DNA of 39,136 nucleotides from SSC4 sp964642445 (GCA_964642445.1 CAZXQZ010000011.1:1-39136); one strand, 5' to 3'; shown: positions 8,836 to 17,700, counted from the first letter of the stretch. Numbers and translations: made by a program. The notes: generated by a model not told the origin, from the sequence alone.

Positions 8836-9153
8836 TTAACCCTCGCAACCTTCTGCGGGGGTGATTTCTCGATCGACCACAGACGTCATTTCTTCCGCCA
8901 CGCCTGGCGTCTCGGCGCAAACGCCCATCTTCTCCACCAGGAACGCAAACAGGTCCTGGACCGTGCCGAAGGCCAGCCGTTCGCCGGTGTGGGGGTTCTC
9001 CAGGGATGCGCGCCAGACCGGCTGGCCGCCGCGGCTGCCAGCCCGCCACAGGCGCAGCATGAAGGCCAGGTAGACAGCGCTGCTGGCCAGACCGTCAGGC
9101 GCATTGTCAGGAACGAGGAGAACTTCCGGTTCGGTCTTGCCCTGGGTGCTCAT
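8836..9153 (-). CDS. Small conserved-looking protein of unknown function (105 aa)
   Basis: ATG at 9153 is preceded by AAGGGAG at good spacing. The longer frame upstream lacks such a site. The product begins MSTQGKTEPEVLLVPDNAPD and has no signal peptide or membrane segment. Its core, residues about 20-70, reads SAVYLAFMLRLWRAG, then PVWRASLENPHTGERLAFGT and VQDLFAFLVEKMG. This looks like a compact alpha/beta unit in which a strand carrying VWRASL is followed by a GER turn and an amphipathic helix. I recall similar short RLWR...VWRASLE...TGER...FAFL proteins in Chloroflexota but cannot name a Pfam family. It is 81 bp downstream of the pepD-like gene and may be cotranscribed with it. Confidence 0.75.
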   Translation of the reverse strand: MSTQGKTEPEVLLVPDNAPDGLASSAVYLAFMLRLWRAGSRGGQPVWRASLENPHTGERLAFGTVQDLFAFLVEKMGVCAETPGVAEEMTSVVDREITPAEGCEG

Positions 9154-9203
9154 GTCTTCTGCTCCCTTGATTGCTCCTGCGGTGCGGGGGTGATGATGCA
9201 ACC

Positions 9204-9228
9204 GGCCTGGGTCCCACAGCCCCAGGCC
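9204..9228 (-). terminator. Short hairpin after the pepD-like gene
   Basis: GGCCTGGG (9204-9211) pairs with CCCAGGCC (9221-9228) around a 9-nt loop. It lies a few bases past the stop codon of the minus-strand pepD-like gene. There is no T-run, so it is at best a weak or processing hairpin. Confidence 0.3.
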
Positions 9229-9234
9229 TGGTCG

Positions 9235-10887
9235 CTACTTCGCCGGTACGCTCCCCAGCACAGCCACCAACAGGTCCACCACCTCGGGCACGGTGCTGAC
9301 TTGCAGCCGCTCGGTGGGCGAATGCACGCCGACCAGGGTGGGACCAATGGATATCAGGTCCATCTCCGGGTATTTGCTGGCCACCGTACCGCACTCCAGC
9401 CCTGCATGCAGCGCCACATAGCTGGCGTCCACCCCGTACAGCTGTTTGTAGGTCTGCTCGAAGAGGCCCAGCAGTGGCGAATTCGGGTTGGGATTCCAGC
9501 CCGCATACGGATCGGTGATGGTGTACTGCCCGCCCGCCAGATCCCAAACGCTCATGACCATGGCCGCGGCATCGATCAGCTCCGAATCGACCGAGCTGCG
9601 CGCCAGATTCGTCGCCTTCACGAAGCCGTTCTCGGTGGTCACCACCCCCAGGTTGTTCGAGGTTTCTACCAGGCCGGGCACGCTGTCGCTCATGCGTAAG
9701 ACGCCCTGCGGGTTGACGTAGAGGGCGTTCAGCACCCGCTGCTGGCTGGCTGGCGTCATCGCCTGCTGGATGGTTGGCAGGGTTGCCGTGATGAACGTGA
9801 CGGCCAGGTTGGGTTCGGTGGCGGTGAGTTCCTGGCGCAGCGTCATCTCAGACTGCGCCAGGTAGTCGGCGAACCACGGTGCCTCGGCGACCGGCACCGA
9901 GATCAGCGCAGTCGCCTCGGTCGGGATGGCATTGTGGGCCGTGCCCCCGTGCAGACTCACCAGGCGCACGCCGTAGCTCGTGTCTGCCGACCAGAGCAGC
10001 CGCACCAGCAGCCTGGTGGCGCTGCCGCGTCCCTTGTCGATGTCCAGGCCTGAATGGCCGCCGGTGAGCCCGGTAACCGTCACCGTGTAGTACGACGTGG
10101 CGACGTTGACTGGCCCGCCGATGTCTGCCTGGTAGGCCAGGCTGCTCTGCACCGTCATGCCACCCGCGCTGCCGATGGTGAACTGGCCTTCCTCCTCCGA
10201 GTCGATGTTGATGAAGTTGCTGCCGCGCAGTTCGTCACTCCCCAGACCGTTCATGCCCGACATGGTGGTCTCTTCATCCACCGTGAAGAGCGCTTCGATG
10301 GCCGGCGCAACCAGGCCCTTGCGCTGCAGCATGGCCATGATGATCGCCATACCGATCCCGTTGTCCGCACCCAGCGTCGTATCGTCTGCCTGGACCCAGT
10401 CGCCAACCACGTAGGCCTCGATGGGGTCGGTCAGAAAATCAAAGTCCTTATCGGACGCCTTCTGAGCCACCATGTCCATGTGAGCCTGGAGCACCACCCC
10501 GGGGTGCTTCTCCATCCCTTTGGACGCTGGCTTGCGAATCAGTACGTTGCCAGCGTCGTCGACGGTGGTGTCCAATTTCAGCGTTTTGCCGAAGTTGACC
10601 AGGAAAGTGCGAATCTCATCCATGTATCCCGAAGGCCGCGGCACCTGCGTGATGTCATAGAAGTTCTGCCAGACATCTTGTGGCTCCAACGACGGCAGTG
10701 CGTCTTCGAGGGAGATGCCGTCTGTCGGCAATGCCGCGTTCGGCTGAGCGGTCGCCTGACTGACCACGGTTGGTGTTGACATCGGCGCTGCCGGTGAAGT
10801 CGGCAGTGCTGCAGAAAGTGCCTGGTAACCTCCCGCAATGAGCAGGATTGTCAGGCCAAACAAAACGATCCTTCGTGGCGTAAACAT
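9235..10887 (-). CDS. pepD: PepD-like aminoacyl-histidine dipeptidase (M20C), probably exported
   Basis: This 550-aa protein belongs to peptidase family M20C (Xaa-His dipeptidase, PepD), which hydrolyses dipeptides such as carnosine using two metal ions. Visible motifs in order are QAHMDM (H136 metal ligand, D138 catalytic), TTLGADNGIGMA near 174, FTVDEETTMSGM near 204 (catalytic and metal-binding Glu pair), NIDSEEEGQFTIGSAGG near 227, GLTGGHSGLDI, and HAGLECG followed by IGPTLVGVHSPTERL near 520 (last metal His). The full ligand set seems intact. ATG at 10887 follows TAGGAGGACGC. Unlike ordinary cytosolic PepD, the protein starts with MFTPRRIVLFGLTILLIAGG, a signal peptide or anchor, and a roughly 35-residue Pro/Thr/Ala-rich linker, so it likely acts outside the membrane. 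The gene lies directly after a truncated membrane-protein gene. Confidence 0.9.
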   Translation of the reverse strand: MFTPRRIVLFGLTILLIAGGYQALSAALPTSPAAPMSTPTVVSQATAQPNAALPTDGISLEDALPSLEPQDVWQNFYDITQVPRPSGYMDEIRTFLVNFGKTLKLDTTVDDAGNVLIRKPASKGMEKHPGVVLQAHMDMVAQKASDKDFDFLTDPIEAYVVGDWVQADDTTLGADNGIGMAIIMAMLQRKGLVAPAIEALFTVDEETTMSGMNGLGSDELRGSNFINIDSEEEGQFTIGSAGGMTVQSSLAYQADIGGPVNVATSYYTVTVTGLTGGHSGLDIDKGRGSATRLLVRLLWSADTSYGVRLVSLHGGTAHNAIPTEATALISVPVAEAPWFADYLAQSEMTLRQELTATEPNLAVTFITATLPTIQQAMTPASQQRVLNALYVNPQGVLRMSDSVPGLVETSNNLGVVTTENGFVKATNLARSSVDSELIDAAAMVMSVWDLAGGQYTITDPYAGWNPNPNSPLLGLFEQTYKQLYGVDASYVALHAGLECGTVASKYPEMDLISIGPTLVGVHSPTERLQVSTVPEVVDLLVAVLGSVPAK

Positions 10888-11011
10888 GCGTCCTCCTATA
10901 GGGCATGGCCCGGGTTCTCTGGTTGCCGATCGGTGCGTAGGATCCAGATGTTGTACCGTCTCGATCAAGAACAGGCGCGGTGTCAGCCCGTTGCCGGTTG
11001 TGGCGGCGTGC

Positions 11012-11326
11012 CATCGCCAGGAACAACAATCCGCTGCCCTGGAACACCTCGGCAAAGAATTGATCCTCGTAGGGGCCCAGACGGTCGCGCACCACACCGA
11101 TGAACCACAGAAAGGCAAGCCCGGCGAGCGGCATCAGCCCCATCGAGATTGAGACGAAGCTGCGCCCCTGCTCGGTCCACGCCGCGGGGTCGGCAAAATC
11201 GGCGGGCAAGACCAGCAGTACGAGCACCATGGCGCAAGAAAACAGGATGCTAAACAGGATGCCGGCGACTGCTGCGGCGCGCGGTGTCCTGGCATGGTGC
11301 ATGAACCTGGTCGTTTCAGATTTCAT
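11012..11326 (-). pseudogene. Truncated DUF-type membrane protein (N-terminal half only)
   Basis: From an ATG at 11326 (AGGAGG upstream) the frame encodes a plausible integral membrane protein for 105 residues: ARTPRAAAVAGILFSILFS, a second helix SISMGLMPLAGLAFLWFIG, then VVRDRLGPYEDQFFAEVFQG and GSGLLFLAM. I recall this arrangement from a family of about 200-aa, four-helix proteins of unknown function. After LAM the frame turns into arginine-rich, non-membrane sequence (ARRHNRQRADTAPVLD) that runs on to a stop at 10655, well inside the pepD-like gene. No continuation is visible in the other frames. The second half has therefore been lost, probably by a deletion that fused the remnant to the pepD upstream region. 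Confidence 0.65.
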
Positions 11327-11437
11327 AGGCGTGTGTCCTCCTGTTGACGCCCTTGCGGGCGACCCATCTACGGCTGGCCGGCGCAGGCATGGGCAGGGGT
11401 TCCTGCTGCTCTGACGTCATGCTTCCTGGTCGCCTTT

Positions 11438-11659
11438 TTACGGCGTCGCGGCGGCGAAAATGGTCTTCCAGTCGTTCTGCATGCTCGCGACCAGCCATTC
11501 TTCCCTGGCCGCCAGTTGCAGTACCATTTCTGCGCCGTTGTCGTAAGCATATTCGCGCGCAGCGTCGTCGTGATGTATGAGCAGGCCCAGCCACAAACCT
11601 GGGTGTCCACTGGCGTACTTGAGCATGTGAATGTCGCTGTTAGAATTGCCTACAGCCAT
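11438..11659 (-). pseudogene. C-terminal remnant of a HAD-superfamily phosphatase
   Basis: Immediately after the sulfatase stop, an ATG at 11659 opens 73 codons: MAVGNSNSDIHMLKYASG, then GLLIHHDDAAREYAYDNGAE and WLVASMQNDWKTIFAA. This closely resembles the end of HAD hydrolases found beside bacterial sulfatases, where a GNSDGD motif IV loop is followed by LLVHHDD.EREYAYD and SMK.DWK.. sequences. Motifs I-III, including the nucleophile Asp, are absent, and the preceding frame overlaps the sulfatase coding region without HAD-like content. It is a dead 3' fragment, presumably left by a deletion that joined the sulfatase 3' end to the middle of the HAD gene. In the motif, GNSNSD replaces the usual GNSDGD. 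Confidence 0.75.
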
Positions 11660-11666
11660 GAACGGT

Positions 11667-14039
11667 CTACTGCAGTGCCATTGCCACGTGGAAGCGCTCC
11701 TCCAGGGCCAGGAAGTGATCCTGATCCAGCGCATCCTTGTCGACGTCGATCTCGACCCAGTTGATCTCACCGTTGAAGGCGTTGCCCCTCGGGCCATAGT
11801 CCGGCGACACGGGCGAGCCTTCCTCCATGCCCACGTCGGCCGTTTCATCGGCGGAATAGCCAAAAGGCTCGGTCATCTCGACCCGGCCTTCACCCGTTTT
11901 TTGGCCGTCGATATAGAGCGACACGGTGCCGCCTTTTGCGAGACCACCACCGTCATACGCGAACTCCATCCGCACCTGGTGCTTGCCGGCTGGGATAGCC
12001 TCGCGACCTTCGACAAAAAAATGCGTGAGCCCGCAGAAGTTGTAGCAGTATTTAAGTTTTCCATCTTTGGCATACAGACTAAACCCTCCGGTGATGCCGC
12101 CCCACGCAAAGATGACCCCTTGCGCGCCCGTCTCGGGCACCACTACCTCGGCGGTCAACGCGTGCGTCTTGTTGGTCACGCTGACGATCGCGTGCGGAGA
12201 CAGGCCCTTCATCCCACCGAAGAGCAGCTGCCGGTGGCCGCGCACCAACTGTGGCCGTCCAGCGATGTCTGGGTTGAACCGCTCGGCAAGACGATCGTCG
12301 AGTGGCACCACGTTGTACTTGACCGCCTCGATCAGCCACAGGCGCTGCAGCTCGTGCAGTTTGTCGGGCATCTCTTTGGCCAGATCGTGCGCCTGGGTCC
12401 AATCGGTGTTCGTGTCGTACAGCTCCCAGAGGTCGTCGTCGAACGGAACGGTCTTGATCACCCCGACCTCCCACGGCGTGCGATGCTTGGTGACCGCCGT
12501 CCAGCCCTTGTGATAGATGCCGCGGTTGCCGATGATCTCGAAGTACTGCGTGGTGTGCCGTTCCACGGCCTGGCTGTCGTCGAAGGAGTAGCGCATGCTC
12601 ACCCCTTCGTAGGGCTTCTGCTGGATGCCGTTGACGAAAGCTGGCGCGGGCAAGCCTGCCGCCTCCAGAATCGTCGGCGCCAGGTCGATCACGTGGCAGA
12701 ACTGGCTACGAATCTCGCCTTTGGCCTGGATGCCTTTGGTCCAGTGCACGATGGTCCCGTTGCGCGTACCGCCCCAGTGGCTGGCGATCTGCTTCGTCCA
12801 CTGGTAGGGTGTGTCCATGGCGTGGGCCCAGCTCACCGCATAGTGGTTGTAGGCCTGCGGCCCGCCGAACTTGTCGATGTTCTCTTTCAAGAACGCTGCG
12901 GTTTCCAGATGGGCGAATCCATTCAGGGGGATCATCTCATTGAACGTCCCCTGGAGCGTGCCTTCGGCCGAGGCGCCGTTGTCGCCGATGATGTAGACGA
13001 TCAGGGTATCGTCGAGGATCTCGAGATCCTCCAGCGCCTGGATCAGCCGCCCCACGTGGAAATCGGTGTGCTCCAGGAATCCGGCATAGATCTCCATCTG
13101 GCGCGCCAGGATCGGTTTCATCTCGTCCGCGATCTCGTCCCAGGCCGGGATCTCTGGGTGGCGCCTGGTGAGGTCGCAGTCGGGTGGGATCACGCCCAGT
13201 GCCTTCTGCCGGGCGAACGTCTCTGCCCGAAGGGCGTCCCAGCCCTGGTCGAACTGGCCCCGGTACTTGTCCGACCATTCCTTGGGGACGTGGTGCGGGG
13301 CGTGCGTCGCCCCGGGCGCGAAGTACATGAAAACGGGCTTGTCGGGTATGAGCGACTTCTGCCGGCGTACCCATTGAATGGCGTGGTTCGCCAGGTCTTC
13401 GGTGAGGTGATACCCCTCTTCAGGCGTCTTTTTCAGCTCGACCGGCGTCGTGCCTTCATACAGTGAAGGGTAGTACTGGTTCGTTTCAGCGCAGATGAAA
13501 CCATAAAAATACTCAAAGCCACTGCCGGTCGGCCAGGCGTCGTACGGGCCTGCAGGGCTGGTCTCCCATACCGGCACCTCATGGCACTTGCCAAACTGGG
13601 CGGTGGCATAGCCGTTCAGCTTGAGCGTCTCGGCCAGCGGCGCACAGCTCTTGGGACGGATCGAGCAGTTGCCCGGCGCCGAGGTGGCCATTTCGGTGAC
13701 GCCGCCCATGCCGACCGTGTGGTGGTTACGCCCGGTCAAAAGCGCCTGCCGCGTCGGCGAGCAGAGGGCGGTGGTGTGGAAGCGGTTGTACTTGAGGCCA
13801 TTCGCCGCCAGCCGCTCGGCGGTCGGCATATTCACGGGTCCGCCGAAAGCGGACGAGGCGCCAAAACCCGTGTCGTCGATCAGCACGATCAGCACGTTGG
13901 GCGCGCCCTTGGGCGGCCGCAGCGGCTCGATCGGCGGATACTGCGTATCCGGGTCCTTGGCATCGTACGTGGTCAATCCGACATGCTGGATGTCGGGGAT
14001 GGGGAGAATCTCCCGTTGAATGTTGTCTTGGGTGCGCAT
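11667..14039 (-). CDS. Type I arylsulfatase, long cytosolic form (790 aa)
   Basis: The protein is a formylglycine-dependent sulfatase of the alkaline phosphatase superfamily. Visible features are the metal-binding NVLIVLIDDTGFG (D55, D56), the modification motif C93-S-P-T-R97 followed by QALLTGRN, the NHHTVGMGG strand, YFAPGATHAPHHVPKEW, and VYIIGDNGASAEGTLQGTFN with the late metal Asp/Asn. Cys93 must be converted to formylglycine by an FGE-type enzyme that is not in this window. Length and the C-terminal beta-sandwich (about 630-790, VSLYIDGQKTGEGRVEMTEP) match the AtsA/AtsD-like group from mycobacteria and other bacteria. No signal peptide is present. ATG at 14039 has AAGGAG eight bases upstream. 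The gene follows the mgtC-like gene by 59 bp and probably forms an operon with it. It is cut short of its HAD partner by a deletion. Confidence 0.93.
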   Translation of the reverse strand: MRTQDNIQREILPIPDIQHVGLTTYDAKDPDTQYPPIEPLRPPKGAPNVLIVLIDDTGFGASSAFGGPVNMPTAERLAANGLKYNRFHTTALCSPTRQALLTGRNHHTVGMGGVTEMATSAPGNCSIRPKSCAPLAETLKLNGYATAQFGKCHEVPVWETSPAGPYDAWPTGSGFEYFYGFICAETNQYYPSLYEGTTPVELKKTPEEGYHLTEDLANHAIQWVRRQKSLIPDKPVFMYFAPGATHAPHHVPKEWSDKYRGQFDQGWDALRAETFARQKALGVIPPDCDLTRRHPEIPAWDEIADEMKPILARQMEIYAGFLEHTDFHVGRLIQALEDLEILDDTLIVYIIGDNGASAEGTLQGTFNEMIPLNGFAHLETAAFLKENIDKFGGPQAYNHYAVSWAHAMDTPYQWTKQIASHWGGTRNGTIVHWTKGIQAKGEIRSQFCHVIDLAPTILEAAGLPAPAFVNGIQQKPYEGVSMRYSFDDSQAVERHTTQYFEIIGNRGIYHKGWTAVTKHRTPWEVGVIKTVPFDDDLWELYDTNTDWTQAHDLAKEMPDKLHELQRLWLIEAVKYNVVPLDDRLAERFNPDIAGRPQLVRGHRQLLFGGMKGLSPHAIVSVTNKTHALTAEVVVPETGAQGVIFAWGGITGGFSLYAKDGKLKYCYNFCGLTHFFVEGREAIPAGKHQVRMEFAYDGGGLAKGGTVSLYIDGQKTGEGRVEMTEPFGYSADETADVGMEEGSPVSPDYGPRGNAFNGEINWVEIDVDKDALDQDHFLALEERFHVAMALQ

Positions 14040-14098
14040 TTCATTTGCTCCTTGTGTTGTACTCGCAGCCAATGTCCATGTGTTGTCTCTTGTTCCCG

Positions 14099-14569
14099 CT
14101 ACTGCTGGCTTCCTGTGTCCTTCATCTTGGGCGCCGCTCGCCGCAGCCGCAGCCGGGTAACGAGCGGCCAATCGTCCCAGGCGATTACGATATAGATCAG
14201 GACTGTCATCATCAGCCCGTGGAGGGTATACCCGGCCCCGATCGCGATCGCGACAGCGGTCATCGCCCAGAGACTGGCTGCCGTCGTCAGGCCGCGCACC
14301 TCTCCTGCGTCGTCACGCATGGTCAGGCCAGCACCGATGAAGCCGATACCGGTCAGGAGGCCCGCCAGTACACGTGACATGTCGCTCACGGACATCTGAA
14401 GGCTCAGCGCCGTGAGTGCCGCAGTGGTCATAGATACCAGGGCGATGATGCGCGCCCGTACCGGCGAACCGACCGCCCTTCTTTCCCAGCCAATGATTAA
14501 ACCAAGAAAGGCAGCCAGGCCCGCACGCCACATCACAGTAAAAAGGGATAGTTCCGCTTCGCCTAGCAT
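14099..14569 (-). CDS. MgtC/SapB-family membrane protein, short form (156 aa)
   Basis: ATG at 14569 follows ACAGGAGAGCGACCC. The sequence shows the MgtC/SapB core: FLGLIIGWERRAVGSPVRAR (the conserved GxERE/R..G..AGLRT-like loop), helices IIALVSMTTAALTALSL and VLAGLLTGIGFIGAGLTM, then VRGLTTAASLWAMTAVAIAI and a fourth helix LMMTVLIYIVIAW. Classical MgtC has a C-terminal ACT-like cytosolic domain of about 80 residues. Here the protein stops after a basic tail (VTRLRLRRAAPKMKD), giving the short form. Members affect magnesium-limited growth and membrane potential or ATPase regulation; the role here is inferred only from family membership. It is the first gene of the leftward cluster and divergent from the BTAD regulator. 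Confidence 0.88.
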   Translation of the reverse strand: MLGEAELSLFTVMWRAGLAAFLGLIIGWERRAVGSPVRARIIALVSMTTAALTALSLQMSVSDMSRVLAGLLTGIGFIGAGLTMRDDAGEVRGLTTAASLWAMTAVAIAIGAGYTLHGLMMTVLIYIVIAWDDWPLVTRLRLRRAAPKMKDTGSQQ

Positions 14570-14633
14570 GGGTCGCTCTCCTGTTCTCGCTGAACCTCCG
14601 GTCGACTGTGGATGACATCTTTGTACCATGGGC

Positions 14634-14651
14634 GCGTGGCGAAAACGTGGC
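14634..14651. promoter_or_regulatory. 18-bp element with CGTGGC direct repeat (11-bp period)
   Basis: GCGTGGCGAAAACGTGGC is identical to 8791-8808. Two CGTGGC hexamers start at 14635 and 14646, one helical turn apart. SARP-type regulators are known to bind short direct repeats with 11-bp or 22-bp periodicity, and the next gene to the right encodes such a regulator. The element ends 15 bp before the -35 box of that gene and lies about 65 bp upstream of the mgtC-like start. The operator role is an inference. Confidence 0.5.
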
Positions 14652-14666
14652 CAAGCAGCACCCAGG

Positions 14667-14695
14667 TTGCCTAACCATGGCGCGTCTGTTAGAAT
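14667..14695 (+). promoter_or_regulatory. Sigma70-type promoter for the BTAD regulator
   Basis: TTGCCT (14667-14672), a 17-bp spacer and TAGAAT (14690-14695) fit the housekeeping consensus at 4/6 and 5/6. The predicted transcript starts near 14702. That excludes the in-frame ATG at 14628 as the start and favours GTG 14739. Confidence 0.6.
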
Positions 14696-14738
14696 AATAT
14701 TAGTATCTGGCTGGTACTGTTGTCTTGCGGAGCTTGCT

Positions 14739-17700
14739 GTGCCACACCTGGCGCTTTCGTTCTTGGGAAGCTTTGAGGTCTTGTTGGATGGCTGCCCAAC
14801 CGTGGCGTTCAAATCCAATAAGGCACGGGCCTTGCTGGCCTACCTGGCCGTCGAAGCCGACAGACCCCATCCGCGTGCCGCGCTCGCCGCACTGCTCTGG
14901 CCCGACTGGCCAGACCGCGAAGCGCTCAGTAACCTGCGCTACACCCTCGCCAGCCTGCGGCAGGCGATTGGCGACCGCTCCCGCACACCCGCCACCCTAC
15001 TGGTTACCCACGATTCAGTCCAGTTCAACCGCGCGAGTGATCACTGGCTCGACGTGGCCGAAGTGGAGCAGCACCTTGCCACCTGGTGGGCCGCGCGTCT
15101 GGATCAATGGACGTCGCCAGACATCAGCAACGTGCAGGCCCTCCTCGACCTGTACCGCGGCGGCTTCCTGGAGGGCTTTTCCGTCAGCAACGCCGCACCC
15201 TTCGAAGAGTGGGCACTTCTACGCCGCGAACAAATCGCCCAGCGCGTGATGTCGGCTCTTGGTTCACTGGTCGCGACCCTCGAACGACGCGGGGATTATC
15301 GACAGGCCCAGGTCTACGCCCGGCAGCAGGTGGCCTTCGAACCCTGGAATGAAGAGGCCCACCGCGCCTTGATGCGCGCACAGGGACTGGCGGGTGAACG
15401 CGCGGCGGCCCTGCACCAGTTTCAAACGTGCCGGCGCATTCTGCACGACGACCTGGGCGTCGAGCCGTCGGAAGAAACGACGGCGCTGTATGAGGCGATT
15501 CGCACCGGATCCCTGGCAGCCAGAGTGGGTCCCGCGACCGTGTCACCGCTGGGCATAGCGGCGCCATCTCACACGCCGCTCTCCTGGGCCCCCGGGTGCG
15601 TGGCCCGCGATGACCTCCTGGTCCGGCTGAACATGCTCTTGTCCGAAGCACTGACCAGACCCGGTCGTGTGGTGTTTGTCACCGGGGAGGCGGGCAGTGG
15701 CAAGACCACGCTGCTGGCTGAATTTGCGCGCCAGGCCATGCAATCCCATGGAGATCTATTGGTCGCGAGCGGCAACTGCGGTACTGCCGGTGGCATCGGC
15801 GATCCTTACCTGCCCTTTCGTGAAATCCTGCAGCTGCTCAGCGGTGACATCGAGACCCACCGCGTTGGGGCAGCCCTGACGCCAGAACATGCCGGTCGTC
15901 TGTGGGCGGCGATGCCCGATGCAGCCCAGGCCCTGGTGGATGCCGGTCCCGCCTTGATCGACACCTTCGTGCCGGCAGCGAGCCTGGCACGCCGGCTGGA
16001 GGCATCGGCGGGGCAGTCCACAGCCGCATGGCAACAGCGCCTGGCGCAGCTGCAGCAGCATCGCACCCCGGGCAGCACGTCATCCCAAGGCCCATTGCCA
16101 GTGAACGATCTCTTCGAACAGGTGACCCACGTCCTGCAGATCCTGTCCCGGCGGCATCCCTTGCTCCTGGTGCTCGACGACCTGCAGTGGGCCGATGCCG
16201 GTTCGCTCAGCCTGCTCTTTCACCTCGGCCGCCGGCTGCCTGCCAGCCGCATCCTGGTCGCCGTGGCGTACCGGCCCGATGCCATTGCACCGCAGCCAGA
16301 GGCCGACCGGCGTTACCTGGAAGTTGTGATCCACGAACTGCGGCGTATCAGTGGAAGCCCGCCGGTCGACCTGGACACCTGCAAAGGCAGCCTCTTTGTG
16401 GATGCGCTGTTGGACAGCCAGCCAAACCGCCTGGACGCCGAATTTCGTGAACAGCTGTTTCGCCATACCGAAGGTCATCCCCTGTTTACCGTCGAACTCC
16501 TGCGCGGCCTGGAAAACCAGGGTGATTTGGTGCAGGCGGCTGACGGCAGCTGGATGGTGGGGCACGCGCTGCACTGGGATCGACTCCCGGCGCGCGTCGA
16601 GGCGGTGATTGCCGAGCACATCGCCCGGCTGCCTGATCCCTGCCGCGAGCTGCTGGCCGTGGCCAGCGTCGAAGGTGAGGAGTTCACCGCCGAGGTCGTG
16701 GCCGGTGTGCTGCACGCCGATGCGCAAGTGATACTCAACCGTCTCAGCGGTGAGCTGGCCAACCAGCACCGCCTGGTGACGGCGGTGAGCGTGCGCCGCC
16801 TGGGAACACAGCGCCTGTCGCACTACCGTTTTCGGCACAGCCTGTTCCGCCAGTATCTCTACGATCACCTGGATGCCGTCCAGCGGGTGCACTGGCACGA
16901 AATGCTGGGCAGTACCCTGGAACGCACCTTCGCTGCGACCCCGGACGAGCTGGAGGTGATGACGCCGCGCCTGGCCTGGCACTTCGAGGCGGCTGGCCTG
17001 GGCGAACGCGCCGCGGCGTACCACCTGCAGGCGGGCAATCGTGCCGCCCGGCTATCGGCGCAGACCGAGGCGTTGGCCCATTTCAAGCGTGGCTCTGCGC
17101 TGCTCGAGGGACTCCCCGATTCGCCCGATCGGAAACGGTTGAAGCTGGCGCTGCAAATGGCAGAAGTGTCGCCGCTGATGATCGCGCGCGGCTTCTGGGC
17201 CTCGGAGCGGCTGCGTGCCCTGGAGTGGGCGTACGAGATTGCGCAAAACCCGGTCTTCGACGATACACCGGAGCGCTGGACAGCCCAGGCCACCGTGGCC
17301 TACGTCGCCTTCTGGTCGGCCGAGCCGCGGCGCAGCCTGCAGCTGAGCCAGCAGCTCCTGCAGGTGGCTGAACATACGGGCGACATCCAGCAGTTGACGT
17401 TGGCCCACCACCTGGTGGGGGTATCGTGGTGGCTGCTGGGCGACCTGGCCGCCAGTCGCCTGCACCTGGAAGAATCCCTGGCCTTGTATGCACGGGGCGG
17501 CTACCATGTCACCGACGTGGCCATCGGCGTGCACACCGGTGTGGCAAGCCTGATCTGGCAGGCCTGCGATTTGTGGCTGCTGGGGTATCCGGTGCAGGCC
17601 ACGCAGGCAATCCAGCAGGCAATCGCAACGGCACGGGCGGGCGATCACCCGACGAGCCTGGACCTGGCCTGTATCGTGGCGGGCATGATGTACAGCCTGT

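Noticed and set aside
8672..9049. N-terminal extension of the mosaic protein to 9049
   Set aside because: The extra 126 residues are arginine-rich, overlap the 105-aa gene in another frame, and would bury the signal peptide. The GTG at 8671 has a strong ribosome binding site.
10655..11011. Continuation of the truncated membrane protein to a stop at 10655
   Set aside because: The sequence loses membrane character and overlaps the well-supported pepD-like coding region by 233 bp, so the tail is treated as readthrough of a broken gene.
11631..13466. Open frame of 611 codons on the plus strand
   Set aside because: It is antisense to the sulfatase, whose catalytic motifs are unmistakable. The translation has no domain and no ribosome binding site.
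14628..14738. ATG 14628 as the start of the BTAD regulator
   Set aside because: It lies upstream of the predicted promoter (14667-14695) and inside the repeat element region, and the added residues do not resemble the winged-helix N-terminus.
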